A DNA stretch of 64,000 bases from an uncultured Paracoccaceae bacterium (GCA_947499715.1 CANMPL010000006.1:62001-126000), one strand, 5' to 3'. Numbered from the stretch's first letter, positions 25,093 through 33,595 are shown. Notes: generated by a model not told the origin, from the letters alone. Made by a program: numbers and translations.

Positions 25093-25650
25093 ATGATGCG
25101 TTTTCTGACCCCGTTGTTCATCGTCGCGGCCTCGCCCGCGTTTGCAGCATCCGGCCCGTTTATCTCGCTCAAGAACACAGACTTTGTGGTTCTGATCGCG
25201 TTTTTGATCTTTGTTGGCATCCTGCTGTATTTCAAAGTTCCCTCCAAGGTGGGCGAAATGCTGGACGCAAGATCCGCCAGCATCAAAGCCGATCTGGACG
25301 AAGCACGCAGTCTGCGCGAAGAAGCGCAATCGCTGCTGGCCTCGTACGAGCGCAAGCAGAAAGAAGTGCAAGAGCAAGCTGACCGGATTGTCGCCAACGC
25401 CAAGGAAGAGGCGCAGAACGCTGCCGCCGCTGCCAAGGAAGAGATCAAAGCCTCTGTCGCCCGTCGTCTGGCTGGCGCGGAAGAGCAGATTGCAAGTGCG
25501 CAAGCTGCCGCCGTGAAAGAGGTCAAGGATCAGGCGGTTCTGGTGGCGGTGTCCGCTGCCAAGGACGTCATGGCCAAGCAGATGGACGCAAAAGCCGCCG
25601 CTGCGCTGATCGACGATGCGATCACGACCGTGGGCGAGCAGCTGCACTAA
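25093..25650 (+). CDS. atpF: ATP synthase F0 subunit b
   Basis: The second stator subunit: an N-terminal segment resembling a signal peptide ([20 protein letters not shown]), the membrane helix around residues 30-50 ([19 protein letters not shown]) with the conserved FKVPSKV, then an extended charged coil. It is the last gene of the F0 operon; the F1 genes must be elsewhere, which is standard for alphaproteobacteria. Confidence 0.95.
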   Translation: MMRFLTPLFIVAASPAFAASGPFISLKNTDFVVLIAFLIFVGILLYFKVPSKVGEMLDARSASIKADLDEARSLREEAQSLLASYERKQKEVQEQADRIVANAKEEAQNAAAAAKEEIKASVARRLAGAEEQIASAQAAAVKEVKDQAVLVAVSAAKDVMAKQMDAKAAAALIDDAITTVGEQLH

Positions 25651-25673
25651 GCTGACCTGAAACGAAATGAATG

Positions 25674-25701
25674 AACCCGGTCCTTGTGGCCGGGTTTTTT
25701 T
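25674..25701 (+). terminator. Intrinsic terminator of the atp F0 operon
   Basis: AACCCGG (25674-25680) pairs with CCGGGTT (25690-25696), followed by a run of T to 25701. It lies 24 bp after the atpF stop. Confidence 0.92.
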
Positions 25702-26010
25702 GTGGCCGATGGCGTGGGTCTGTTTCTAGTATCGGAAATTGTCAGGTGTCTGCTTTGCAACTCCTGCGACCTCACCACATCGGGCCGTCGGCGGCACGCG
25801 GGTTGGCGACCGAAGCGGCGTCGTATGGCACTTTATCTTTCGGCCCTGGCCTCACTATTTGAAGACTACCAAGATCAGAGAAATCGCCTGCCCGGGGGGC
25901 GGGCCGGCGATGGCCCGGCGCTACGCTTGTTCCGGGCCTGGACAGATAACGAAGGTCAACATCGCCCCCGCATAGCAAACAATGCCAGCCGTTGCGGACA
26001 GAGCACTACG
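25702..26010. other. Intergenic region without a recognised gene
   Basis: Reading frames cross this stretch on both strands, but none has a family signature, start context or sensible composition. A GC-rich inverted patch near 25890-25925 is the only visible structure. Confidence 0.45.
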
Positions 26011-26778
26011 TTAGCGCGTGTTCTCGGCCTCGAACCGCTTCTGGGCGTAGACCTCGTTCTTTTCAGCCTTTTGGTGACCGAACAGGGCGGTTTCGACAAA
26101 GCCAAGGTGGCTTTCCACGGCGGCCCGCGCGGCGGCAGGATCACGGGCTTGCAGGGCGTCGTTGATGGCGCGGTGCTGGTCCAGAAGCTGGTCGCGGGTC
26201 AGGCGCTGCTTGAACATGATCGTGCGGTTGTAGAACACGCCTTCGCGCAGAAGCTGATACATCGAGCGCATCATGTGCAGCATCACGACGTTGTGGCTCG
26301 CCTCGATGATCGCGAGGTGAAAGTCGGCGTCGAGCTGGGCCTCGTCTGCGGGGTTCCGCTTTTGGTGGGCCGCTTCCATCTTGGCATAGACCGTGTCGAT
26401 GACCTTGAGGTCGGTATCACTGCCAAATTGCGCGGCGCGTTCGGCGGCCAGGCCCTCCATGTCGCGGCGAAAGCTGATGTAGTCGAAGACAGCCGTGTCG
26501 TGGGTGGCAAACAGCGTCACCAGGGCAGGGGCAAAGGCGCTGCCGAGAACATCGGCCACAAAGACCCCGGCACCCATCTTTGAAGTCAACAAGCCACGCT
26601 CTTGCAGATCGGCCAATGCCTCGCGCAGGGACGGCCGAGAGACGCCCATGCGGTCAGAGAGTTCGCGTTCAGACGGCAGGCGTTCGCCGGGGCGCAGAAT
26701 GCCGCGCAAGATCAGCTCTTCGATTTGGCGAATGACGCCCTGTGACAGCTTTTCTTGGGTGACGGGTTCGAATGGCAT
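26011..26778 (-). CDS. glcC: GntR-family regulator with FCD domain, probable glycolate regulator
   Basis: A 255-residue FadR-subfamily regulator: winged helix-turn-helix (about 10-75, with LPSERELSDRMGVSRPSLREALADLQERGLL) and an all-helical FCD effector domain containing the metal/ligand residues in DADFHLAIIEASHN and the HRAINDAL helix. The ATG at 26778 has GGAG seven bases upstream; an in-frame TTG eight codons earlier is less likely. A 23-bp palindrome overlaps its promoter region, and the same palindrome lies ahead of glcDEF at 46.5 kb. This suggests autoregulation and control of glycolate oxidation, as done by GlcC/LldR relatives. Effector is an inference. Confidence 0.78.
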   Translation of the reverse strand: MPFEPVTQEKLSQGVIRQIEELILRGILRPGERLPSERELSDRMGVSRPSLREALADLQERGLLTSKMGAGVFVADVLGSAFAPALVTLFATHDTAVFDYISFRRDMEGLAAERAAQFGSDTDLKVIDTVYAKMEAAHQKRNPADEAQLDADFHLAIIEASHNVVMLHMMRSMYQLLREGVFYNRTIMFKQRLTRDQLLDQHRAINDALQARDPAAARAAVESHLGFVETALFGHQKAEKNEVYAQKRFEAENTR

Positions 26779-26793
26779 GGGGTGCTCCGAGTG

Positions 26794-26816
26794 ATTGGTC
26801 AAATGATATGACCAAT
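26794..26816. promoter_or_regulatory. 23-bp operator palindrome of the FCD regulator gene
   Basis: Perfect 8-bp arms ATTGGTCA and TGACCAAT flank a 7-bp spacer. The site ends 16 bp before the regulator start. It contains the TTGGT/ACCAA core typical of FadR-subfamily operators, and matches the site upstream of glcD at 46507-46529 in arm sequence and spacing. Confidence 0.7.
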
Positions 26817-26832
26817 CTTGGTGCGCCGCAAC

Positions 26833-26858
26833 AAAAAGGGGCCGCCACCGGCGACCCC
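26833..26858 (-). terminator. Intrinsic terminator of the OmpA-lipoprotein gene
   Basis: On the minus strand, a 9-bp stem with one G-U pair (26850-26858 with 26838-26846) is followed by TTTTT. It is 23 bp after the OmpA gene stop. Confidence 0.85.
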
Positions 26859-26880
26859 CCTGAATACTTAGCGCCGAAGT

Positions 26881-27534
26881 TTAGTTTGGTGTGATGACCA
26901 CCTCGACCCGACGGTTGGCGGCGCGGCCTTCTGGGGTCAGGTTCGTCGCCAGCGGCGCGTCTTCACCACGCCCGATAGAGCGGAGCCGTGCCGGTGACAC
27001 GCCAGCATTGACCAGCACAGAGGAGACGGCCTGCGCACGACGCTGGGACAGATCAAGGTTGAACGCAGCACCACCGACGTTGTCGGTATGGCCGATCACG
27101 TTGACGGTCGTGTTGGGATAGCGCTGCAGCGAATTGGCCAGCGTGAACAGGTTGTTCTGCGCCGCAGGCGATACAGCGGTAGAGTTGGTGGCGAATGTGA
27201 TCGCCTCTGGCAAGGTCACGGTCAGGTTGTTGCCGTTGTTGACGATGCCGACGCCGCCGCCCAACTGCTGGCGCAGTTCTTCTTCCTGCCGGTCCAGCGC
27301 GTTGCCAATGCCAGCACCCAGGCCAGCACCAACGATGGCACCCAGAGCGGCCTGTTGACGGCGCTCGCCTTTGTCGTCGCCAGTCGCTGCGCCAACAAGC
27401 GCACCGAGGGTCGCACCCGCGATGGCACCGGTGCGCGTGTTCTGGTTGTCATTTGGGCCGCCAGTGCCGGCACATGCGGTCACAAAGGCCAAAGAGCCAG
27501 CGGCAAGAACAAGATTCATACGAGAAAAAGTCAT
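26881..27534 (-). CDS. OmpA-family outer-membrane lipoprotein
   Basis: A 217-residue lipoprotein. The signal peptide ends with the lipobox FVTAC (Cys near residue 22). Residues 35-80 are glycine-rich with GAIAGATLGALVGAA and GAIVGAGLGAGIG, two glycine-zipper hairpins as in YMGG/SlyB-like proteins. The C-terminal OmpA/MotB domain (about 100-217) has VNVIGHTDNVGGAAFNLDLSQRRA and NRRVEVVI, which binds peptidoglycan. It probably tethers the outer membrane to the cell wall. Monocistronic, with its own terminator. Confidence 0.88.
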   Translation of the reverse strand: MTFSRMNLVLAAGSLAFVTACAGTGGPNDNQNTRTGAIAGATLGALVGAATGDDKGERRQQAALGAIVGAGLGAGIGNALDRQEEELRQQLGGGVGIVNNGNNLTVTLPEAITFATNSTAVSPAAQNNLFTLANSLQRYPNTTVNVIGHTDNVGGAAFNLDLSQRRAQAVSSVLVNAGVSPARLRSIGRGEDAPLATNLTPEGRAANRRVEVVITPN

Positions 27535-27856
27535 GGGGAGGTTTCCGTCCGTAAAGCGCAAATCAGCGCGGTTGTTGTGCCTAACCTATGACGGATTGCG
27601 CCCTGATATCCAATAACGCAGGCGCGGTTGGCGAAGTTTCGCTGGCCGTTATCCGATGACCAATGCGGTGTCGCGTGATTGATATGTAGACCGGGGTGGG
27701 GTCATGTTATTGCCTGCGATGCGGTTTTTGGTGCTGATGCGACCTTCTGGCAGGTTAGGTACAACAACGGAGGTTCGGACAGAGCCGACGTTCGCGAATT
27801 TTAGTCGCTTTGACATTGCAGGCGCGGTGACACGCCGCATGTCCCACCAATGGGCG
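27535..27856. other. Intergenic region without a gene
   Basis: No supported frame on either strand. Base composition is a little less GC-rich than in the flanking genes. Confidence 0.45.
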
Positions 27857-28624
27857 CTAGTCGTTAGAACGGGACGAAACTTTCGGATGGCAAGACATGT
27901 CGTCACGTTCCGCCGCGTTGGAGTACATGTCCGAAAGGCGCTCCCGAAGGTTGTCGGCGAAGGCGCGCGCATCGTTCTCCGTAAGGCCTAGTGTGGGGAT
28001 CGGTTTGCCAACACTGATGCGGATCGTACCCGGACGGGCCCGGATGGATCCCAGCCGCATCGTATGGTGGCCACCATGAAATGCTATCGGGATCACAGGC
28101 GCGCCTGCACGAATTGCAATCAAGCTGGCTCCAACTTTGAAACGCCTAATGCCATCGATGCCCGACAAGCGACCCTCGCCGCCCCAACCAATGCGTTCCC
28201 CATTTCTGACGCGCGAAACCATGTTGGCAAGCAGGGTGTCCGTCGCCGCCCGGTTTCCCCTTTGAACGAGTTCGAAATCGATGTGTGCGAATGCAGCGCG
28301 CGCGAATGGGAAGAATTTATAAAGGTCTGCTGCGGCAGCGCAGTCAACATGATCAAGGACCGACACCATATAGGCCATCAAGTCGGGAAAGGACGACTCA
28401 TTGTGGCATAGCACACAGCCGTGGCCCGGCGGCGGCAGAAGACCGTCCATTTCAACTGAAATACGGCAGGTATCCAGAAACTGCTGGCAATGACGCGCCA
28501 GGATTGCACGCGCCTCTTGTTTGGAATTCGCTAGATATGCAACACGTGCATTGGCCACCGGGGCACCGAAAATCCACTGTGCACAGGCAAAAAAGCCACG
28601 CTTGATTTCGACAGCTGCCCCCAT
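27857..28624 (-). CDS. PlsC-like acyltransferase, divergent
   Basis: A 255-residue protein resembling lysophospholipid acyltransferases (LPLAT/PlsC). The block WGGEGRLSGIDGIRRFKVG near residues 147-165 matches the second motif (EGTRS-like), and APVIPIAFHGG the fourth. The catalytic motif normally H-X4-D appears here as CHNESSFPD (H-X6-D), so activity is uncertain. A start Met 255 codons before the stop is used; no strong ribosome binding site is evident. The gene is isolated by about 300 bp and 200 bp spacers. Could be an ornithine-lipid or phosphatidic-acid acyltransferase, or a non-catalytic relative. Confidence 0.65.
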   Translation of the reverse strand: MGAAVEIKRGFFACAQWIFGAPVANARVAYLANSKQEARAILARHCQQFLDTCRISVEMDGLLPPPGHGCVLCHNESSFPDLMAYMVSVLDHVDCAAAADLYKFFPFARAAFAHIDFELVQRGNRAATDTLLANMVSRVRNGERIGWGGEGRLSGIDGIRRFKVGASLIAIRAGAPVIPIAFHGGHHTMRLGSIRARPGTIRISVGKPIPTLGLTENDARAFADNLRERLSDMYSNAAERDDMSCHPKVSSRSND

Positions 28625-28829
28625 TGGATGAAAGTTTGGCCTGAGGAGCAGTCACTTACAAGATTTTTCTAAGTAGCTTTCACCATGACGCGCCACGATA
28701 GGAAAACACCTTAGACACGCCAGTCTTCATACCGAAGGTTGTGGATGCAGAGCAAATAAGGTTCGCTCTGGGCTCAAGGCGGCGAAGCGTTGCATTCGCG
28801 ACGAGGTCCAGTTGCGCAGCAATACGGGA

Positions 28830-29666
28830 TCAGGCGACCGCATCCGCCCGCGCGCTTTCCCACGCCAAAAGCGCGCGCTTTACGGGAAGGCCCCAATGAT
28901 AACCCCCTAAAGCGCCGGATTTGCGCAGGGCGCGGTGGCAGGGAATCAGGTAGCCGACTGGGTTGCGCCCGACAGCGGTCCCAACAGCCCGGACAGCTTT
29001 GGGGTGGCCGATGGCACTCGCAATTTCGGAATAGGTCGTGACATGGCCGGAGGGGATCGACAGCAATGCCTCCCACACTTTGAGCTGGAAGGGCGCGCCG
29101 ATCATGTGCAATCGGGCCTCACCGGACATATCGAAAGTGGCTTGCACCCATGGGGCAAGGGCGGCGGCATTTTCGACCAAAGTGGCCTTGGGCCAGCGGG
29201 CGGTAAGATCGGCCATTGTCGCGGCATCGCCCGCGTCATCCGCAAAGCCAAGTCCGCAGATCCCCTTGTCCGTGCCCATCACAAGGGCGCGGCCAAAGGG
29301 GCTATTGAACCAGCCCCAATTGATCGTCAGACCTGCGCCGCCTTGTGCGAATTGACCGGGTGTCATGGCCTCCCACCGCAGAAAAAGGTCGTGCAGGCGG
29401 CCACTGCCGGACAGCCCGACCTCTGCCGCGGTATCCAGCGTGGTAAAGCGGTCGCGCAGCAGGGTGCGGGCATGATCGAGTTTCAGGTATTGCTGGTAAC
29501 GCTTGGGTGAGACGCCGACCCAGGCAGTAAAGAGGCGCTGAAAGTGGGCGGGGCTCATCTGCATTTGGGCCGCGAGATCTGCCAAGGTGATAGCGTCATC
29601 GGCGGCGTCGATGGTTTCAATCGCACGGCGCATGACCTGATAGTGATATGATTGTTCGTGTTCCAT
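28830..29666 (-). CDS. Ada-like AraC regulator fused to O6-methylguanine-DNA methyltransferase
   Basis: A 278-residue fusion: an AraC-type helix-turn-helix (about residues 14-100, with LADLAAQMQMSPAHFQRLFTAWVGVSPKRY) followed by the methylated-DNA repair domain. The active-site motif IPCHRALRK, with the alkyl-accepting Cys, is at about 240-248 and the minor-groove segment GHVTTYSEIASAIGHPKAVRAVG precedes it. The N-terminal zinc/phosphotriester domain of E. coli Ada is missing, which is common in this shorter class, so induction must work differently. Divergent from nth, suggesting a small base-repair neighbourhood. Confidence 0.9.
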   Translation of the reverse strand: MEHEQSYHYQVMRRAIETIDAADDAITLADLAAQMQMSPAHFQRLFTAWVGVSPKRYQQYLKLDHARTLLRDRFTTLDTAAEVGLSGSGRLHDLFLRWEAMTPGQFAQGGAGLTINWGWFNSPFGRALVMGTDKGICGLGFADDAGDAATMADLTARWPKATLVENAAALAPWVQATFDMSGEARLHMIGAPFQLKVWEALLSIPSGHVTTYSEIASAIGHPKAVRAVGTAVGRNPVGYLIPCHRALRKSGALGGYHWGLPVKRALLAWESARADAVA

Positions 29667-29727
29667 GACCCCAATCTAGATGTCAGCCGCATTGCAGGCG
29701 ACCCGAATATTGCGCATACCATGCGCC

Positions 29728-30372
29728 ATGGCAAAACAGCTTGATTATCATAGCATTCGCGCGATCTTTGAACGCTTTCAAGACAGCGACCCTGAACCCA
29801 AGGGCGAACTTGAGCATGTGAACGTCTACACGCTCGTCGTCGCGGTGGCGCTGTCCGCGCAGGCCACCGACAAGGGCGTGAACAAGGCGACGCGCGATCT
29901 GTTCAAGGTCGCCGATACGCCGCAAAAGATGCTTGATCTGGGGCTGGAGGGGCTGACCGATCACATCAAGACGATTGGTCTGTTCCGGCAAAAAGCCAAA
30001 AACGTCATGAAGCTCAGCCAAATCCTCGTGGACGACTATGGTGGAGAGGTCCCCAATTCCCGCGCCGCGCTGCAATCGCTGCCCGGTGTCGGGCGCAAGA
30101 CGGCCAATGTTGTGCTGAACATGTGGTGGGGTCAGCCCGCGCAGGCGGTGGACACGCATATCTTTCGCGTGGGCAACCGCACGGGCATTGCGCCGGGCAA
30201 GAATGTGGACGTCGTTGAACGCGCGATCGAGGATCATATCCCAGCCGATTTCCAACTGCATGCACACCACTGGCTTATCCTGCATGGGCGCTATACATGC
30301 GTCGCCAGAAAACCCAAATGCGCGGTGTGTATCATCCGCGATCTCTGCCCTTTTGAGGATAAAAACCTATGA
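29728..30372 (+). CDS. nth: Endonuclease III
   Basis: Nth removes oxidised pyrimidines and cleaves the abasic site. The 214-residue protein has the helix-hairpin-helix LPGVGRKTANVVL with the catalytic Lys124, the catalytic Asp142 in VDTHIFRV, and the C-terminal [4Fe-4S] cluster ligands Cys191, 198, 201 and 207 (C-X6-C-X2-C-X5-C). The start MAKQLDYH (29728) agrees with relatives. The stop overlaps the adenosine kinase start (ATGA). Confidence 0.96.
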   Translation: MAKQLDYHSIRAIFERFQDSDPEPKGELEHVNVYTLVVAVALSAQATDKGVNKATRDLFKVADTPQKMLDLGLEGLTDHIKTIGLFRQKAKNVMKLSQILVDDYGGEVPNSRAALQSLPGVGRKTANVVLNMWWGQPAQAVDTHIFRVGNRTGIAPGKNVDVVERAIEDHIPADFQLHAHHWLILHGRYTCVARKPKCAVCIIRDLCPFEDKNL

Positions 30373-31358
30373 GTTCTTATGATGTGATTGGTATCGGCAA
30401 TGCGATTGTCGACGTGATTTCCCATGCCGAAGATACGTTTCTGGATCACATGGGGATCGAAAAGGGCATCATGCAACTGATCGAACGCGAGCGCGCAGAG
30501 GTGCTTTATGCCGCCATGTCCGACCGCACTGAAACGCCTGGTGGGTCGGTCGCCAATACGATCGCAGGGCTTGGCGGACTTGGCCTGTCGACCGCGTTTA
30601 TCGGCAAGGTCAAGGACGATGCGCTGGGCCGATTTTATGCCAAAGGTCTAGATGATGCAGGCACCGCGTTCCCCAATGCCCCGTCGCCAACCGCAGAGGC
30701 ACCGACGTCGCGGTCAATGATCTTTGTCTCGCCCGATGGTGAGCGGTCGATGAACACCTATTTGGGCGCAGGTGCCGATATCGGCAGCGGCGACGTTACC
30801 CCTGACGTGTTTGCGAACAGTAAAGTGCTGTTCCTCGAAGGCTACCTGTTTGACAAAGACGAAGGCAAAACCGCCTTTGCGGCGGCCGCACAACAGATGC
30901 GCGCGGCAGGGGGCAAATCCGGCATCACCCTGTCTGACCCGTTTTGCGCTGACCGGCACCGGGATGACTTCAAGCGGCTGATCGCGGAAGAGATGGATTT
31001 CGTTCTGGGCAATGCCGCCGAATGGACGACGCTATATGAAACGGATGATCTGGATGCCGCGCTGGCGCAGGCCGCAGCGGTTTGCGAGACGGTGGTTTGC
31101 ACCTGTTCCGGCGATCCTGTGATCCTGATTTCGGGCGACAGCCGCGCCGAAGTGCCGGTGACAAAAGTGGTTCCCGTCGACGCCACGGGCGCGGGCGATC
31201 AGTTCGCCGCTGGTTTTCTTTATGGCTTTGTCACCGGGCGGTCATTGGCAGATTGCGGTCGCATGGGCGTCGTCTCTGCGGCAGAGGTCATCGGCCATGT
31301 CGGGCCCCGTCCAGAGGCGGATATGACGCAGCTCTTCAAGGATGCTGGGCTGCTTTGA
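30369..31358 (+). CDS. Adenosine kinase-like PfkB-family sugar kinase
   Basis: A 329-residue ribokinase-family (PfkB) enzyme. Seen: the N-terminal GIGNAIVDVIS, TPGGSVANTIAGLGGLG, and the catalytic/anion-hole motif VDATGAGDQFAAGFLYG near residue 270. Alphaproteobacterial proteins of this kind are annotated as adenosine kinases (ATP plus adenosine to AMP and ADP); a different nucleoside or sugar cannot be excluded. Coupled to nth by a 4-base overlap. Its 3' end overlaps the opposing gene by 23 bp. Confidence 0.85.
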   Translation: MSSYDVIGIGNAIVDVISHAEDTFLDHMGIEKGIMQLIERERAEVLYAAMSDRTETPGGSVANTIAGLGGLGLSTAFIGKVKDDALGRFYAKGLDDAGTAFPNAPSPTAEAPTSRSMIFVSPDGERSMNTYLGAGADIGSGDVTPDVFANSKVLFLEGYLFDKDEGKTAFAAAAQQMRAAGGKSGITLSDPFCADRHRDDFKRLIAEEMDFVLGNAAEWTTLYETDDLDAALAQAAAVCETVVCTCSGDPVILISGDSRAEVPVTKVVPVDATGAGDQFAAGFLYGFVTGRSLADCGRMGVVSAAEVIGHVGPRPEADMTQLFKDAGLL

Positions 31359-32043
31359 GCCAGAGCGCATCAAGCGCGTCTATTTCTGCCACGTCAAAGC
31401 GGTCCTCTTCTTTCCAGTATTTACCGGACGGGACCAAATAGCCAAGCCGTGCCTCGACCGCTTTGGCCTGCGCGACATAGCTGTTCTTGAAGGCCTGTGG
31501 GCGGCAGTGTTTTAGGTCAGAGGGATTGGCACGGGGGAAAATAAGGCGGCTTTCGTCCGTTGACAGATTGACCATCGCGCACCCGGAGTTTGCAGCGGTC
31601 ACCATCAGCCGGGCCGATTTGGCAGCCAGGTCGCGCAGGGTCACGTCGTGCCGCAAGGGGTCGGGCTCACCCTTGCCGTAAAAATGGGTCTTGTCCGACG
31701 TGGGATAGACCATATCGCAGCCCAACATCGCAATGACTTTGGGTTGGAGCGCGCCAAGTGCCCAATAGGCGGCCGTAAACGCCATGGTGCCGCCGGCATA
31801 GACAAAGCCACCATACTGGTTCTGGATCGGCACATAGTCATGGGCGGTCACAATACGTTGCCCATCGCGCACGTTGACCGGCTGGCGCTCTGTCGGAAAA
31901 TCCTCGGGGTGAATCAGGTCATCCCAATCGGGCCGCACGGCCCAGGCGTTGTTGATCGCAACGATCCGATCAAACGGCGCGCGCGGCCACTCGCGGCAGG
32001 TGGTCACGTTTGGACCGGACCCAAGTATCAAGATCGTCGTCAT
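31336..32043 (-). CDS. Uncharacterised protein with N-terminal LILGSGP motif
   Basis: About 235 residues, start MTTILILGSGPNVTT at 32043. The opening strand-Gly-x-Gly-Pro turn followed by FDRIVAINNAWAVRPDWDDLIHPEDFP resembles the front of Rossmann-like domains in DUF115/MptE-type or glycan-synthesis proteins. Later segments are AMLGCDMVYP and GKGEPDPLRHD. There is no membrane helix. I do not recognise a named family. Next to a sulfotransferase and a Core-2-type glycosyltransferase, so a role in surface glycans is possible. Its 3' end overlaps the adenosine kinase gene by 23 bp. Confidence 0.7.
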   Translation of the reverse strand: MTTILILGSGPNVTTCREWPRAPFDRIVAINNAWAVRPDWDDLIHPEDFPTERQPVNVRDGQRIVTAHDYVPIQNQYGGFVYAGGTMAFTAAYWALGALQPKVIAMLGCDMVYPTSDKTHFYGKGEPDPLRHDVTLRDLAAKSARLMVTAANSGCAMVNLSTDESRLIFPRANPSDLKHCRPQAFKNSYVAQAKAVEARLGYLVPSGKYWKEEDRFDVAEIDALDALWLKAAQHP

Positions 32044-32057
32044 CGGAATTGCCTGTC

Positions 32058-32076
32058 TTAACTGTTTTACAGTTAA
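32058..32076. promoter_or_regulatory. Palindrome upstream of the LILGSGP gene
   Basis: TTAACTGT (32058-32065) and ACAGTTAA (32069-32076) are perfect arms around TTT, 15 bp upstream of the start codon. It may be an operator; the regulator is unknown. Confidence 0.35.
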
Positions 32077-32106
32077 CCCGATTGGCGTGGTGGTCGAGGG
32101 GGAAGG

Positions 32107-32345
32107 TGCCTCCGGCGGGGATATTTTTGAACCAAAGAAAGTCCGAATGCGCCACCTTGCCGAAGTCGCTCGGCGCAAAAGCAAGGTGGCGACTTTCTCC
32201 GGTTACGGTCATCGGCGTCCCCGCCTGTACCGCCCCGACAAAAAAGCGGATTAACCTTAACGGACGATGAACAGATCCCGGATTTCACTTTCTTTGGTTC
32301 AAAAATATCCCGGGGGGTGAGCCGCCTTGCGGCGAGGGGGGCTGG
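32107..32345. repeat. Composite inverted-repeat element
   Basis: Two copies of the GGGATATTTTTGAACC repeat face each other: 32118-32142 and 32287-32311 are perfect 25-bp inverted repeats. Between them lies a strong stem-loop: CGCCACCTTGC (32150-32160) with GCAAGGTGGCG (32181-32191), extended by GAAAGT/ACTTTC outside. The right copy is followed by a GC hairpin (GCCGCCTTGCGGC) and then the 3' end of the broken DUF3052 gene. It contains no coding frame. Confidence 0.7.
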
Positions 32346-32378
32346 CCCCCCTTTGACCCGCCCGCAGCATGCGGCGCG

Positions 32379-32780
32379 TCAGCGCAATTCTTTCCGGATC
32401 ACCAACTTGAGCCCGGACCAGATATCGTTCACGGCGCAGACCTTCACATCCACCAGCCCCATCGGCAAGGCAACGTCGCGGATCGTGTCTTCGGTGATCT
32501 CTGATGGAACTTTTGACGCCTTCTTCGGCCAACTGACCCAGATCATCCCGCCGCGCGCCATTGTGGACAGAGTGCGCGTCAGAACGTCCTCTAACTCGGC
32601 ACGCTTTGTCGTAAACACATGCGTGAAATGCTGATCCTCAATCGGCTTTGACCAAAATACGATCGGCGCACCATCCAGTAAGTCATAGTAATCTGGGGGC
32701 GGATTATGGACTCAAGCTGTATTGAACTCTTTCAGCCCCAGCTTTTTCCAAAGCGGGGTGCCAGAGTATCCGGCTGTCAT
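32379..32780 (-). pseudogene. DUF3052 gene interrupted by an in-frame TGA
   Basis: From ATG 32780 the frame reads MTAGYSGTPLWKKLGLKEFN, then TA, and hits TGA at 32712-32714. Without any frame change it continues VHNPPPDYYDLLDGAP and on through RGGMIWVSWPKKASK to the stop at 32379. Together the two parts give about 133 residues, the normal DUF3052 length, with both halves well preserved. One substitution therefore explains the lesion. The start overlaps the upstream sulfotransferase stop (ATGA). Function of the family is unknown. A sequencing error or suppressor readthrough are alternatives. Confidence 0.8.
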
Positions 32781-33595
32781 TCGCCTAGTTTGGCATGGAC
32801 TTCGTGCAGGTCAATCTCACCGACGGGCATCTTGTTGCCGGGGTTTTCGAAGTCGTATTTGAACAGGTTGAAATCCTTTTTGTAGATTTCATAGACCAGA
32901 TGCATCGACAGGTCGTCGAAGTAATCTTCGACAGGGTGCAGACGTTTTGGTCCGTGGCCTTCGCTTTCGTTGAACCGCGGGATTGCCGCCAGATCGACGG
33001 GATGCGGTGTTTCGATCTTGTCGAGGACTTGCTGCATGCCGTCGTTGAATTGCTCGGTCCAGAAGATCTTATCGTAGCGGCCACCGTTCACGATGAAGGT
33101 ACTGATATGACCGGACATTGCAGACCAGTGGATGTCGGGTTCCATCGGGCGGCGCCAGCGGATGGTGTCACGGGCAAACAGCAGAAACCGGCGGAACGAT
33201 TTGATCTGGTCGAATTCGAACCCCGTCTCCGGGTCGCCGACCTCAATCCCGTATTTTTGAATCAGGAGCGGGACCAGATTGCCGCGATAGCGGCGACCGT
33301 TGCGCTGGATGCCGCAAATCTTGTCAAAGAAGGACGACAGAATGCGGGTGTAGGGGTTCCGGACGCAGGTAAAGGCATAGGAATTGTGGGCTTTGACGTT
33401 GTTGGTGATGACCGGTTGGCTGGCATCCATCGCCCATTTGTGCATGCCGTGCTGGGCATCGTGGATGTCGCCATCAAAGAACTGGCCGTGATCCGAATAG
33501 AACATGATCTGACCAATGGTCGAGCAGGCGCATTTCGGGACGACCCGATACACCACACTTTCACTTTCTGTCATCCACGTGCCGGGGAAACCCAT
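32777..33595 (-). CDS. Sulfotransferase, carbohydrate type
   Basis: About 272 residues (start MGFPGTWMTESE at 33595, a Met twelve codons earlier is possible). The PAPS 5'-phosphosulfate loop is VPKCACSTI and the 3'-phosphate loop is VRNPYTRILSSFFDK, both typical of the Sulfotransfer_2 family of glycan sulfotransferases. No signal peptide or membrane helix. The neighbours are a GT14 glycosyltransferase, divergently transcribed, and the LILGSGP protein, so it probably sulfates a surface polysaccharide. Different from the sulfotransferase at 14.5 kb. Confidence 0.82.
   Translation of the reverse strand: MGFPGTWMTESESVVYRVVPKCACSTIGQIMFYSDHGQFFDGDIHDAQHGMHKWAMDASQPVITNNVKAHNSYAFTCVRNPYTRILSSFFDKICGIQRNGRRYRGNLVPLLIQKYGIEVGDPETGFEFDQIKSFRRFLLFARDTIRWRRPMEPDIHWSAMSGHISTFIVNGGRYDKIFWTEQFNDGMQQVLDKIETPHPVDLAAIPRFNESEGHGPKRLHPVEDYFDDLSMHLVYEIYKKDFNLFKYDFENPGNKMPVGEIDLHEVHAKLGE

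Noticed and set aside
25684-26583. Plus-strand frame across the atp-glcC gap
   Set aside because: Most of it is antisense to the FCD regulator, and the part in the gap has no start context or family match.
27649-27991. Overlapping short frames after the acyltransferase gene
   Set aside because: They partly overlap the acyltransferase gene in other frames and have no protein-like features.
32712-32714. Selenocysteine or programmed readthrough at the DUF3052 TGA
   Set aside because: There is no adjacent SECIS-like stem and the family has no Cys at this place, so a nonsense mutation is simpler.
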